Shown one piece after another: positions 7,444-20,179 of a DNA stretch of 32,349 bases. The DNA comes from an uncultured Nocardioides sp. (GTDB taxonomy: Bacteria; Actinomycetota; Actinomycetes; Propionibacteriales; Nocardioidaceae). A program made the position numbers and the translations under genes. The notes beneath the pieces are model-generated. The model did no database searches. It was not told where the DNA came from and worked only from the letters and a program-made list of their open reading frames with translations. How positions within the stretch are numbered: position 1 is the stretch's first letter; each line of letters begins with the position of its first letter. Where the stretch lies: NCBI RefSeq assembly GCF_902805925.1, contig NZ_CADCUP010000129.1, forward strand, positions 1 through 32,349. The letters run 5' to 3'.

Positions 7444-8262
7444 GTGAGCACCATCGGCATGTCACTGAAGAGTGAGTTCACGCCCCCGGGGCCCGCGGAC
7501 TTCAACCTGCCTCCGATCGGGCCCGACCGGACGTTCGAGTTCCTGGGCCAGGAGATGTACCTCGGTGTCACCAAGCCGATGCTGCAGCTGCTGCTGGCGG
7601 CCGGCCTCGTCTTCGGCTTCTTCTACCTCGCCTCCCGCAAGCGGGCGATGGTGCCGGGCAAGCTGCAGTTCGTCGGCGAGCAGGCCTACGGCTTCGTGCG
7701 CAACTCCATGGGGCGCGACATCATCGGCAGCCACGACTTCATGCGGTTCGTGCCGTACCTCTTCGCGCTGTTCTTCTTCATCCTCGTCAACAACGTCTTC
7801 GCGACGATCCCCGGCATCCAGTTCCCGACCTTCTCCCGGTCGGGCATGGTCTACGGGCTGGCGCTGCTCAGCTGGGTCATCTACAACGCGGTGGGCATCA
7901 AGAAGCACGGCTTCGTGGGCTACTTCAAGCACCAGTCGGTGCCGGCGGGCGTGGGCGGCCCGATCCTGCTGCTGCTCGTCCCGCTGGAGTTCCTCTCCAA
8001 CATCGTCGTCCGCCCCGTGACGCTGGCCCTGCGACTCTTCGCCAACATGTTCGCCGGCCACCTGCTGCTCATCCTCTTCGCGCTGGGCGGTGAGTACCTC
8101 GTCCTGGAGATGGCCATCCAGTACGCCCCGGTCGGCATCCTGGCCTGGCTGCTCTTCATCGCCATCGCCTTCCTGGAGCTGCTGGTGCAGTTCCTGCAGG
8201 CCTACGTCTTCGTCCTCCTGAACGCCATGTACATCTCCGGCGCCGTCTCCGAGGAGCACTGA
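7444..8262 (+). CDS. atpB: ATP synthase Fo subunit a
   Basis: Membrane stator subunit that forms the two proton half-channels against the c-ring. It has 272 residues with five to six membrane segments. The conserved block [27 protein letters not shown] contains the essential arginine R197 (equivalent to E. coli R210) plus the Asn/Ala/Gly helix-packing residues, and the C-terminal helix [17 protein letters not shown] is typical. The GTG start is preceded by ACAGGAGAC. It is first of eight subunit genes in the standard order a-c-b-delta-alpha-gamma-beta-epsilon. Confidence 0.97.
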   Translation: MSTIGMSLKSEFTPPGPADFNLPPIGPDRTFEFLGQEMYLGVTKPMLQLLLAAGLVFGFFYLASRKRAMVPGKLQFVGEQAYGFVRNSMGRDIIGSHDFMRFVPYLFALFFFILVNNVFATIPGIQFPTFSRSGMVYGLALLSWVIYNAVGIKKHGFVGYFKHQSVPAGVGGPILLLLVPLEFLSNIVVRPVTLALRLFANMFAGHLLLILFALGGEYLVLEMAIQYAPVGILAWLLFIAIAFLELLVQFLQAYVFVLLNAMYISGAVSEEH

Positions 8263-8323
8263 CCCGCCTACCCCCGTTTGTCCAACCCGCACCTCCAGTA
8301 GCACCAACCGAAAGGAAATAGCC

Positions 8324-9097
<774 letters not shown>

Positions 9098-9098
<1 letters not shown>

Positions 9099-9910
9099 TG
9101 TCGTTCCGGGGCGCCTCGGCCGAGGCCTACGCATCGCTGAGGAGCGTGCTCGACGAGCAGGTCCGCGGCGACGCCGAGGCCGCCGGCCGGGCGGGCGACG
9201 ACCTGTTCGCCGTCGCCCAGCTCATGCGCCGCGAGGCGTCCCTGCGACGCGTCGCCACGGACGTCTCGCTGCCGGCCTCCGCCAAGCAGGGCCTGGTGCG
9301 CCAGATCCTCGCGGGCAGGGTCGCGGCCCAGGCCGCGGCGGTCGTCGATGTGGCGGTCGCCCATCGCTGGACCGGCACCCGGGACCTTCCCGAGGCCCTC
9401 GAGACGCTGGGCGAGGTCGCGGTCGTCAGGTCCACGGGCTCCGACTCCGGCCGGCTGGCCGACGAGCTGTTCGTCCTGGCCCAGACCGTCAACGACGCTC
9501 CCGGGCTCCGCGACGCGCTCTCGGACCCGTCGCGCTCCACCGGCGACAAGGTGGCGCTGCTCCAGCGGCTGCTCTCCGGCCGGGCGCTGCCCGCGACGCT
9601 GACCCTGGCGACGCAGGCCCTGGCCGGCACCTACCGCACCGTGACGGTCGCCCTGGCGACCTACCAGCAGGTCGCAGCCGAGGTGCACGGGGAGAAGGTC
9701 GCTACCGTGAAGGTGGCGCGTCCTCTGTCCGACGCTGACCGCCAGCGCCTGACCGACGCCCTGTCGCGCCAGTACGACCGGGAGATCCACCTCAACGTCG
9801 TCGTCGACCCCGACGTCATCGGCGGCATCCGCGTCGAGATCGGCGACGACGTCATCGACGGCACCGTGGTCAGCCGCCTCGACGACGCCCGGCGCAAGCT
9901 CGCCGGCTGA
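9098..9910 (+). CDS. atpH: ATP synthase F1 subunit delta (long actinobacterial form)
   Basis: OSCP/delta subunit that ties the peripheral stalk to the top of F1. It has 270 residues, about 90 more than the E. coli subunit, which is normal for Actinobacteria. The conserved C-terminal delta domain is recognisable ([23 protein letters not shown], then [24 protein letters not shown]). Start ATG overlaps the atpF stop (TGATG), so it is translationally coupled. The middle region (about residues 60-160) is the low-conservation extension. Confidence 0.95.
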
Positions 9911-9954
9911 CCACCCCACGAACACCGAGCAGACGAGAAGTCAGGACAAGGGAA

Positions 9955-11595
<1,641 letters not shown>

Positions 11596-11597
11596 CG

Positions 11598-13989
<2,392 letters not shown>

Positions 13990-13990
<1 letters not shown>

Positions 13991-14385
13991 TGAGTGGCTC
14001 GCAGCTCCAGGTCGAGCTCGTCGCCGCCGACCGCCTGGTGTGGTCGGGGGAGGCCACGATGGTCATCGCGCGCACCACGGAGGGCGACGTCGGCATCCTG
14101 CCGAACCACGCTCCCATGCTGTCGGTGATCATCGAGGGCGTCGTCGACGTGCAGACCGCCGACGGCGAGACCTGGGTCGCGGCCGTGGACGCCGGCTTCC
14201 TCTCGGTGGCCAACAACCGCGTCTCGATCCTCTCCGAGCGGGCCGAGATGTCGCACGAGATCGACCTGGAGACGGCACGCCACGACCTCGAGCGGGCAAA
14301 GTCCTCGGGCGAGAACGACGACGCCGCCCACGAGGCGGTCCGCCGGGCCGAGGCCCGCATCCGGGCCGTGGAGCTGGCCTCCTGA
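13990..14385 (+). CDS. atpC: ATP synthase F1 subunit epsilon
   Basis: Rotor subunit that connects gamma to the c-ring and can inhibit ATP hydrolysis. It has 131 residues. The N-terminal beta-sandwich is clear (QVELVAADRLVWSGEATMVIARTTEGDVGILPNHAPML), followed by a C-terminal helical hairpin rich in Glu/Arg/Ala (HDLERAKSSGENDDAAHEAVRRAEARIRAVE). The ATG overlaps the atpD stop by one base; an upstream GTG at 13987 is also in frame but less likely. It is the last gene of the operon, 17 nt before a strong terminator. Confidence 0.96.
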
Positions 14386-14402
14386 TCCAACACTGAACTA
14401 CC

Positions 14403-14450
14403 GGCAGTAGGGTGAGCGCACGGGAGACCGTGGCTCACCCTGCTGCCTTT
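14403..14450 (+). terminator. Strong intrinsic terminator of the atp operon
   Basis: Fifteen base pairs (14403-14417 with 14433-14447, one G-U pair), then a single bulged G (14418), then five more pairs (14419-14423 with 14428-14432) capped by the tetraloop GAGA, a GNRA type. TTT (14448-14450) follows. It begins 18 nt after the atpC stop and is the most stable hairpin I found in the window. Confidence 0.85.
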
Positions 14451-14524
14451 CTCCAGGGCTCCGCCCTGCGGTCGGTGATGCCGCAGGCCGAGCTCCCGCA
14501 ACGACGTCGTGCAGGAGGGGCTGG

Positions 14525-14965
14525 ATGCCGCTGTGGCAGTGGCTTCTCTCGGCAGCCGGCCTCCTGCTCGTGCTCGTCATCCTCTACGGCATCGCCCTCA
14601 TCGTGCGGCGGCGGCTGCTCTCCCGCCACGGTGGGACCTTCGAGCTCAGCTACCGCATCCGTACCTCCCACGCGGGCCGCGGCTGGCTGCTGGGCCTGGG
14701 TCGCTACTCCGGTGACGACCTCGAGTGGTTCCGCATCTTCTCCCTCTCCCCACGGCCCAAGCGCGTGTGGCAGCGCGACCGCGTCGCCTTCGCCGGCCGG
14801 CGCGAGCCCTCCGGGGTGGAGCAGATGTCGCTGTACGCCGACCACGTCGTCGTCGAGTGCTCCACCGACGACGGGCCGCTCGAGCTCGCCATGGACCCGC
14901 AGTCGCTGACCGGGTTCCAGTCGTGGCTCGAGGCGGGGCCGCCCGGGGGAGCGAGGCACGTGTGA
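14525..14965 (+). CDS. DUF2550 family membrane-anchored protein
   Basis: A 146-residue protein with one N-terminal membrane helix (WLLSAAGLLLVLVILYGIALIV), a basic stop-transfer RRRLLSRH and a soluble domain with FELSYRIRTS, RGWLLGLGRYSGDDLEWFRIFSLSPRPKRVW and SGVEQMSLYADHVVVEC. This is the DUF2550 protein found directly after atpC across Actinobacteria (Rv1312 in M. tuberculosis). The function is unknown; the soluble part is predicted to be cytoplasmic. AGGAGGGG precedes the ATG. It overlaps the next gene by 4 nt (GTGA), so the two are coupled, and it is separated from atpC by the terminator. Confidence 0.9.
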   Translation: MPLWQWLLSAAGLLLVLVILYGIALIVRRRLLSRHGGTFELSYRIRTSHAGRGWLLGLGRYSGDDLEWFRIFSLSPRPKRVWQRDRVAFAGRREPSGVEQMSLYADHVVVECSTDDGPLELAMDPQSLTGFQSWLEAGPPGGARHV

Positions 14966-16131
14966 CGGCTCCCGTGACGACCAGGTCCCACCTCACGGCC
15001 CGCAACGTGGTGGCGCTCTCGTTCTTCCTCAACGGCCTGTGCTTCTCCACCTGGGTCTCCCGGATCCCGGAGGCGCGCTCGGGCTTCGACCTCTCCAACG
15101 GCTCGCTGGGGCTTCTCCTGCTCACCATCGCGATCGGCTCGCTCATCGCGCTGCCGACCACCGGCGCCCTGATCGCCGCCTTCGGCACCGTGCGCGTCGT
15201 GAGGTGCGGCGCGCTGGCCGCCGCGACGGGGCTGCTCGCCGCCGCGATCGGCCTGGGCAACGTGCTGCCCCTCACCGCCGCCGGCCTGTTCGTGTACGGC
15301 GTGGGCATCGGGGTGTGGGACGTCGCGATGAACGTCGAGGGCGCCGAGGTCGAGCGCCACCTCGGCCGCGCGATCATGCCGCGCTTCCACGCCGGCTTCA
15401 GCCTCGGCACCGTCGTGGGCGCCCTCGCGGGCGCGGGGCTCGTCGCGCTCGACGTGCCCGCCGTCTGGCACCTCTCGCTGGTGGCCGTCGGCGCCCTGGT
15501 GCTCGTCTGGACGACCGCCGGCTCGTTCCTCCCGGTCGCCGAGGTCCCGCACGCGGACCGCCCCGGCGCCCTGGGGGCGTGGCTGGAGCCGCGCACCCTG
15601 GTCATCGGCGTCATGGTGCTCGCGCTGGCCCTCACCGAGGGCACCGCCAACGACTGGCTGGCGGTCGCGCTGGTCGACGGCTACGACGCCTCCCACTCGA
15701 CCGGCGTGGCGGGCTTCGCGCTGTTCGTGGCCGCCATGACCGTCTGCCGCTTCGTCGGCACCGGCCTCATCGACCGGTTCGGCCGGGTCCAGGTGCTGTG
15801 GTCGACCATGGTCGCGGCCGGCGCCGGCGTGCTGCTGATCGTGCTGGGCCAGCACCCCGTCGTGGTCGCGGTCGGGATCCTCCTGTGGGGCGCCGGAGCC
15901 GCCCTCGGCTTCCCCGTCGGGATGAGCGCCGCGGCCGACGACCCGGTGCACGCGGCGGCCCGGGTGAGCGTGGTGTCGACCATCGGGTACGCGGCGTTCC
16001 TGGCCGGACCACCGCTGCTCGGGTTCGTCGGCGACCGCGTCGGCACCCTCGAGAGCCTGCTCGTGGTCGCGTGCGTGCTGGTGCCCGCGGCGCTGGCCGT
16101 CCCGGCCGCGCGGGAGCCCGCCCGGCGCTGA
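14962..16131 (+). CDS. MFS transporter, YbjJ-like
   Basis: Major facilitator of 389 residues with about 12 hydrophobic segments. The N-terminal run FFLNGLCFSTWVSRIPEARSGF, with Asn-Gly in helix 1 and SRIPE before helix 2, is typical of the E. coli YbjJ-like subgroup; its substrate is not known. The GTG at 14962 overlaps the DUF2550 stop (GTGA) and is preferred to upstream in-frame starts, which would run through that gene. The stop falls 21 nt before the next gene, whose own promoter-like hexamer lies in that gap. Confidence 0.88.
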   Translation: MTAPVTTRSHLTARNVVALSFFLNGLCFSTWVSRIPEARSGFDLSNGSLGLLLLTIAIGSLIALPTTGALIAAFGTVRVVRCGALAAATGLLAAAIGLGNVLPLTAAGLFVYGVGIGVWDVAMNVEGAEVERHLGRAIMPRFHAGFSLGTVVGALAGAGLVALDVPAVWHLSLVAVGALVLVWTTAGSFLPVAEVPHADRPGALGAWLEPRTLVIGVMVLALALTEGTANDWLAVALVDGYDASHSTGVAGFALFVAAMTVCRFVGTGLIDRFGRVQVLWSTMVAAGAGVLLIVLGQHPVVVAVGILLWGAGAALGFPVGMSAAADDPVHAAARVSVVSTIGYAAFLAGPPLLGFVGDRVGTLESLLVVACVLVPAALAVPAAREPARR

Positions 16132-16140
16132 GGGCGGGAC

Positions 16141-16146
16141 TACGGT
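16141..16146 (+). promoter_or_regulatory. Leaderless -10 element TACGGT for the gene at 16153
   Basis: TANNNT hexamer exactly 6 nt before the ATG, and no ribosome site between. This spacing places the transcription start at or next to the A of the start codon. Confidence 0.6.
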
Positions 16147-16152
16147 CGCCGC

Positions 16153-16794
16153 ATGACCCCCGACCGCCGCACGACCGGCACGGCCGTCGCGCTGGCTCTC
16201 CCCGGGCTCGTCCTGGCCGCGGCCGGGCTCCTCCACCCGCACTACCTGGTCATCGAGACGGCGCCCCGCTGGACGATGCTGCACGTCGTCGCCCTCTTTG
16301 TGTTCCCGCTGGTCGGCGTGGCCCTGGCCGTGCTGGTGCGGGGTCGCACCGACCCGGTGGCGTGGCTGGTCCGCCTGACCGCCTTCGTCTACGCCGCGGC
16401 GTACACCGCCCTCGACGTCATCAGCGGCATCGCCGCCGGCTACGTCACCTGGCGCCTGGGGGAGAACGTCGTGCGGCCCGACGAGGTGCGCTACCTGTTC
16501 GCCATCGGCGGGCGGCTCGGCGAGACCGGCTCGTGGGCGCTGCTCGCGGCCACCGTCGCGGTCGCGGCCGACGCCCTGTGGCGCCACCGGGTCGCCGCGC
16601 TGCCGGGGCTGCTGCTCGCGCCCGGGGCGGTGCTCGTGCACCTCGACCACATCTTCGCGCCGCGAGGAGTCGCGGGCATGGCCCTGATCGGGCTCGGCAC
16701 CGGGCTGCTCGCCCTGGTCGTGCTCAGCCCCGCTCGCCGCCCGGCTTCCACAGCACGTCGCCCTGCGCCCGGTTCGCGTGCCGGGCGAGGATGA
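16153..16794 (+). CDS. Six-helix membrane protein, unknown function
   Basis: A 213-residue protein with about six hydrophobic segments (ALALPGLVLAAAGLLH, MLHVVALFVFPLVGVALAVLV, LTAFVYAAAYTALDVISGIAAGY, SWALLAATVAVAADAL, LPGLLLAPGAVLVHLDHIF and GMALIGLGTGLLALVVL). No family was recognised. Histidines at predicted membrane edges (HPHY, LHVV, HLDHIF) might bind metal or haem, but this is speculation. The last 71 bases overlap the 3' end of the opposite-strand adenosyltransferase gene, where the protein becomes an Arg/Pro/Ser-rich tail. Confidence 0.75.
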   Translation: MTPDRRTTGTAVALALPGLVLAAAGLLHPHYLVIETAPRWTMLHVVALFVFPLVGVALAVLVRGRTDPVAWLVRLTAFVYAAAYTALDVISGIAAGYVTWRLGENVVRPDEVRYLFAIGGRLGETGSWALLAATVAVAADALWRHRVAALPGLLLAPGAVLVHLDHIFAPRGVAGMALIGLGTGLLALVVLSPARRPASTARRPAPGSRAGRG

Positions 16795-17299
16795 ACAGCA
16801 GGTCGGAGAGCCGGTTGAGGTAGGTCAGGGTGAGGACGTTCATGGTGTCCTCGTGCTCGCGCCACGCCGCCCAGCCCGAGCGCTCCGCGCGGCGTACGAC
16901 GGTCCGGGCGACGTGCAGGTGCGCCGCCCCCGCCGTGCCGCCGTTGAGGATGAACGAGCGCAGCGCCGGCAGCGGCTCGTTGTAGGTGTCGCACCAGCCC
17001 TCGAGGCGGTCGACGTAGTCCTGCTCCACGCGCAGCGGCGGGAACTGCGGCTCCGCGACCACCGGCGTGCACAGGTCGGCGCCCACGTCGAACAGGTCGT
17101 TCTGCACCCGCACGACCAGCTCGACGACGTCGTCCTCGAGGTCGCCGCAGGCCAGCGCCACCCCCAGCGAGGCGTTCGCCTCGTCGACGTCGGCGTACGC
17201 CGCGAGCCTCAGGTCGGTCTTCGACGTCTCGCTCATGTCGCCCAGGCGGGTGGTCCCGGCATCGCCGGTGCGGGTGTAGATGCGGGTGAGGTTGACCAT
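16724..17299 (-). CDS. Cob(I)alamin adenosyltransferase, PduO type
   Basis: Adds the 5'-deoxyadenosyl group of ATP to cob(I)alamin, making coenzyme B12. The N-terminal ATP-binding motif TRTGDAGTTRLGD, the helix with VDEANASLG and the C-terminal RTVVRRAER and LNRLSDLLFILAR segments are the PduO hallmarks. It has 191 residues, full length for the family. An adenosylcobalamin-dependent mutase lies less than 1 kb away on the other strand. The same family member (Rv1314c) follows the ATP synthase region in M. tuberculosis. A leaderless-type promoter hexamer precedes the ATG. No cobalamin riboswitch was seen. Confidence 0.94.
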   Translation of the reverse strand: MVNLTRIYTRTGDAGTTRLGDMSETSKTDLRLAAYADVDEANASLGVALACGDLEDDVVELVVRVQNDLFDVGADLCTPVVAEPQFPPLRVEQDYVDRLEGWCDTYNEPLPALRSFILNGGTAGAAHLHVARTVVRRAERSGWAAWREHEDTMNVLTLTYLNRLSDLLFILARHANRAQGDVLWKPGGERG

Positions 17300-17305
17300 G
17301 GCCCG

Positions 17306-17311
17306 AGCGTA
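17306..17311 (-). promoter_or_regulatory. Leaderless -10 element TACGCT for the adenosyltransferase
   Basis: On the minus strand TACGCT lies 6 nt before the ATG (17299). No ribosome site is present between them. Confidence 0.6.
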
Positions 17312-17350
17312 GTGGGGCCGCTGTGGACAGCCGACCGGGGCATTGGCCTA

Positions 17351-17377
17351 GTCACATCGGTCACTTCCGTCACATTC
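17351..17377. repeat. Three tandem 9-bp GTCAC repeats
   Basis: GTCACATCG, GTCACTTCC and GTCACATTC follow one another with an exact 9-bp period (starts at 17351, 17360 and 17369). They lie in the 265-bp divergent gap between the adenosyltransferase (minus) and the STAS gene (plus), 52-78 nt upstream of the adenosyltransferase start, near or upstream of its expected -35. This could be a direct-repeat activator site. The same gap holds a GC hairpin GCCGGGC-GGG-GCCCGGC (17415-17431) of unknown meaning. Confidence 0.45.
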
Positions 17378-17564
17378 GGACGCTGCTCCGCGTCCTCGTC
17401 CGGTATCCGGCGGCGCCGGGCGGGGCCCGGCAGAACGGGCCGAAAGACCGTGGCGCGGCGGCAAGCCCGCGAGGTACGACAGAGTCATAGTCATCAGCGG
17501 TGGCCGTCGACGGGGGCGGTCATCGGCAGCACCGGCGGTCCGCAGACGTCGGAAGGGGAGTGGC

Positions 17565-17885
17565 GTGGAGATCATCAGCGACGGTCCGACACTCGTGCTC
17601 GGCGGAGAGTTCGACGTGCGCAGCACGTGGGAGGTCCGGGCGGCGCTCTACGAGCACCTGCACGAGCACCTCGAGGAGCACGGCGAGGACGTCGTGATCG
17701 ACATGAGCAAGGTGACCACGGTCGACGTCACCGCCCTGCGTGTGCTCGCGGTGGCCACCCGTCAGGCGGTGCGGCAGGGACACCGCCTCACCCTGCGCGG
17801 CTGCGGCCCGCACGTGCGCCGGATGCTGCACCTCTCGCGGCTGATCCGCGTCGTCGAGGTGGAGCGCCAAGCCGTTCCCGCCTAA
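17565..17885 (+). CDS. STAS-domain protein (anti-sigma factor antagonist-like)
   Basis: A 106-residue single-domain protein with the SpoIIAA/RsbV fold pattern: the strand TLVLGGEFDVRST, then a helix rich in His/Glu (HLHEHLEEHGED), the strand DVVIDMSKVTTVD and the phosphorylation loop D54-V55-T56-ALRVL. In SpoIIAA the loop is D-S-S and the serine is phosphorylated by an anti-sigma kinase; here T56 is the likely acceptor. The C-terminal half (GHRLTLRGCGPHVRRMLHLSRL) is typical. No sigma factor or kinase is nearby, so its partner is unknown. The GTG start is well supported by GGAAGGGGAG (17551-17560), unlike the leaderless genes around it. Confidence 0.85.
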   Translation: MEIISDGPTLVLGGEFDVRSTWEVRAALYEHLHEHLEEHGEDVVIDMSKVTTVDVTALRVLAVATRQAVRQGHRLTLRGCGPHVRRMLHLSRLIRVVEVERQAVPA

Positions 17886-17922
17886 GGGTCCTGCGTCCCG
17901 GCGCGCGCCGTCGTCCTCTGGT

Positions 17923-18018
17923 GTTCCGGCGACCCCCGCCGGCCGGCAACCACCCCTCCGCTCGTTCCTCGCTCCGGGGGGCCAGTCCCATCCACCGACC
18001 GGCGGCGGCCGCCGGAAC
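17923..18018. repeat. Possible REP-like intergenic element
   Basis: GTTCCGGCG (17923-17931) and CGCCGGAAC (18010-18018) are perfect 9-bp inverted arms around 78 nt that include a pyrimidine-rich core with repeated CTCG/GCTC units and a G6 run. It sits in the 225-bp gap between the STAS gene and the mutase. It has the look of a repeated palindromic element, but only one copy is in this window. Confidence 0.3.
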
Positions 18019-18074
18019 CCCTGCGGGCGATGTCTTGACCGGGCCGCGCGTGGGAAGTGCCACACCCGCAGCCC

Positions 18075-18104
18075 GTTACGCCCGGGTAACCGCCGCCCTA
18101 CCCT
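18075..18104 (+). promoter_or_regulatory. Promoter with overlapping inverted repeat ahead of the B12 mutase
   Basis: The -10 TACCCT (18099-18104) lies 6 nt before the ATG (18111), pointing to a leaderless message. GTTAC-N6-GTAAC (18075-18079 and 18086-18090) covers the expected -35 position. A protein bound to this palindrome would block polymerase, so it is a candidate operator. Confidence 0.55.
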
Positions 18105-18110
18105 CATGGC

Positions 18111-20141
18111 ATGAGCGAGCCCACCGCGAGCGACACCGGCCCCGCCGCCGGCAGGGACCGGCCCTGGGTGATGCGGACCTACGCCGGTCACTCGACGGCG
18201 GCCGCCTCCAACGCGCTCTACCGCTCCAACCTCGCCAAGGGCCAGACCGGGCTGTCGGTCGCCTTCGACCTGCCCACCCAGACCGGCTACGACCCCGACA
18301 GCCCGCTGGCGCGCGGCGAGGTGGGCAAGGTCGGGGTGCCGGTGCCGCACCTGGGGGAGATGCGCCGGCTCTTCGAGGACATCCCCCTCACCGCGACGAA
18401 CACCTCGATGACCATCAACGCCACGGCGATGTGGCTGCTGGCGTTGTACCAGGTGGCGGCCGAGGAGCAGAACCCCGGCGCGGACCCCGCCGAGGTGGCG
18501 GCCCGGCTGGCCGGCACCACCCAGAACGACATCATCAAGGAGTACCTCTCGCGAGGCACCTACGTGTTCCCGCCCGAGCACTCCCTGCGCCTGATCAGCG
18601 ACCTGATCGCCTACACCGTCCACCGGATCCCCCAGTGGAACCCGATCAACATCTGCAGCTACCACCTGCAGGAGGCCGGCGCGACACCCGAGCAGGAGCT
18701 GGCCTACGCGCTCTGCACCGCCATCGCCGTGCTCGACCGCGTCAAGGCCTCCGGCCAGGTCGACGAGGCGGACTTCGAGAGGGTCGTCGGCCGGATCTCC
18801 TTCTTCGTCAACGCCGGCGTGCGCTTCGTCGAGGAGACGTGCAAGATGCGCGCGTTCGTCCGGCTCTGGGACGAGATCACCCGCGAGCGCTACGGCGTCC
18901 AGGACGCCGGGATGCGCCGGTTCCGGTACGGCGTCCAGGTCAACTCGCTGGGTCTGACCGAGGCCCAGCCCGAGAACAACGTGCAGCGCATCGTGCTCGA
19001 GATGCTCGGCGTCACCCTGTCGAAGAACGCGCGGGCGCGCGCCGTACAGCTCCCGGCGTGGAACGAGGCGCTCGGCCTCCCGCGCCCGTGGGACCAGCAG
19101 TGGTCGCTGCGGATCCAGCAGGTGCTCGCCTTCGAGTCCGACCTGCTGGAGCACGACGACATCTTCGACGGCTCGCACGTCATCGAGGCCAGGGTGGCCG
19201 GCCTGGTGACCGGTGCCAGGGCCGAGATGGACCGCGTGCAGGCGCTCGGCGGCGCCATCGCCGCCGTCGAGTCCGGCTACATGAAGCAGGCGCTCGTCTC
19301 CGCCCACGCCGCGCGCCGCGGCCGCATCGAGTCCGGCGAGGAGGTCGTCGTGGGCGTCAACCGCTACCGGACCACCGAGCCGTCGCCCCTGACCGCCGAC
19401 CTCGAGGGCGCCGTCATGGCCGCCGACCCCCGGGCCGAGCAGTCGGCGCTGACGTCGGTCGAGGAGTGGAAGGCGCAGCGGGACGAGACTGAGGTCCAGG
19501 AGGCCCTCGCCCGCCTGGCCGAGGACGCCACGACGTCGCGGAACCTGATGGAGGCCACCCTCGCCGCCGTCCGGGCCGGCGCCACGACAGGAGAGTGGGC
19601 CGGCGCCCTGCGAGGGGTGTTCGGCGAGTTCCGGGCGCCCACCGGCGTCTCCGGTGCCGTGGGGGCCGAGGAGTCCGGGGCCGAGCTGGCAGCGGTCCGC
19701 GAGCGGGTGCGGACCACCGGCGAGGAGCTCGGCGGGCGCCTGCGCCTCCTGGTCGGCAAGCCGGGGCTCGACGGGCACTCCAACGGCGCCGAGCAGGTCG
19801 CCGTCCGGGCCCGCGACGCCGGCTTCGAGGTCGTCTACCAGGGCATCCGGCTGACCCCCCAGCAGATCGTGGCCGCCGCCGTGGCCGAGGACGTGCACTG
19901 CGTGGGCCTCTCGATCCTGTCGGGCTCGCACATGGAGCTGGTGCCGTCGGTCCTGGACGGACTGGCCGAGGCCGGGCTCGGCGACGTGCCGGTCATCGTC
20001 GGCGGCATCATCCCCGACTCCGACGGCCGGCGGCTCCACGCGCTCGGCGTCGCGGCCGTCTACACGCCCAGGGACTTCGGGCTGACCGAGATCATGGGCG
20101 GCATCGTCGACGTCATCCGGCGGGCCAACGGGCTCGGCTGA
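18111..20141 (+). CDS. Ethylmalonyl-CoA mutase-type, coenzyme B12-dependent acyl-CoA mutase (MeaA/Ecm)
   Basis: Adenosylcobalamin-dependent radical carbon-skeleton mutase. It has 676 residues in one chain: an N-terminal TIM barrel (about 15-520) and a C-terminal cobalamin-binding domain (about 540-676) with D554-x-H556-x-x-G559 (LDGHSNG), then LSILSGSH and GGIIPD. The barrel signature RTYAGHSTAAASNALYR and AFDLPTQTGYD fit the MeaA/ethylmalonyl-CoA group; methylmalonyl-CoA mutases have a Thr-His-Arg version of the latter. The expected reaction is (2R)-ethylmalonyl-CoA to (2S)-methylsuccinyl-CoA in acetyl-CoA assimilation. No crotonyl-CoA carboxylase/reductase is in the window, so pathway use is inferred. 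The adenosyltransferase at 16724-17299 can supply its cofactor. Confidence 0.88.
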   Translation: MSEPTASDTGPAAGRDRPWVMRTYAGHSTAAASNALYRSNLAKGQTGLSVAFDLPTQTGYDPDSPLARGEVGKVGVPVPHLGEMRRLFEDIPLTATNTSMTINATAMWLLALYQVAAEEQNPGADPAEVAARLAGTTQNDIIKEYLSRGTYVFPPEHSLRLISDLIAYTVHRIPQWNPINICSYHLQEAGATPEQELAYALCTAIAVLDRVKASGQVDEADFERVVGRISFFVNAGVRFVEETCKMRAFVRLWDEITRERYGVQDAGMRRFRYGVQVNSLGLTEAQPENNVQRIVLEMLGVTLSKNARARAVQLPAWNEALGLPRPWDQQWSLRIQQVLAFESDLLEHDDIFDGSHVIEARVAGLVTGARAEMDRVQALGGAIAAVESGYMKQALVSAHAARRGRIESGEEVVVGVNRYRTTEPSPLTADLEGAVMAADPRAEQSALTSVEEWKAQRDETEVQEALARLAEDATTSRNLMEATLAAVRAGATTGEWAGALRGVFGEFRAPTGVSGAVGAEESGAELAAVRERVRTTGEELGGRLRLLVGKPGLDGHSNGAEQVAVRARDAGFEVVYQGIRLTPQQIVAAAVAEDVHCVGLSILSGSHMELVPSVLDGLAEAGLGDVPVIVGGIIPDSDGRRLHALGVAAVYTPRDFGLTEIMGGIVDVIRRANGLG

Positions 20142-20179
20142 CGATCGGTGGCGCTCCGCCCCGCGCCCCGAGACTGCCC

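Noticed and set aside
17351-17377. The GTCAC repeats as a CRISPR-like array.
   Set aside because: The units are 9 bp with no spacers, and no cas genes are present.
17886-18110. A cobalamin riboswitch before the B12 mutase, or before the adenosyltransferase at 17300-17400.
   Set aside because: No B12-box sequence or matching fold was found, and both genes appear leaderless, leaving no room for a riboswitch leader.
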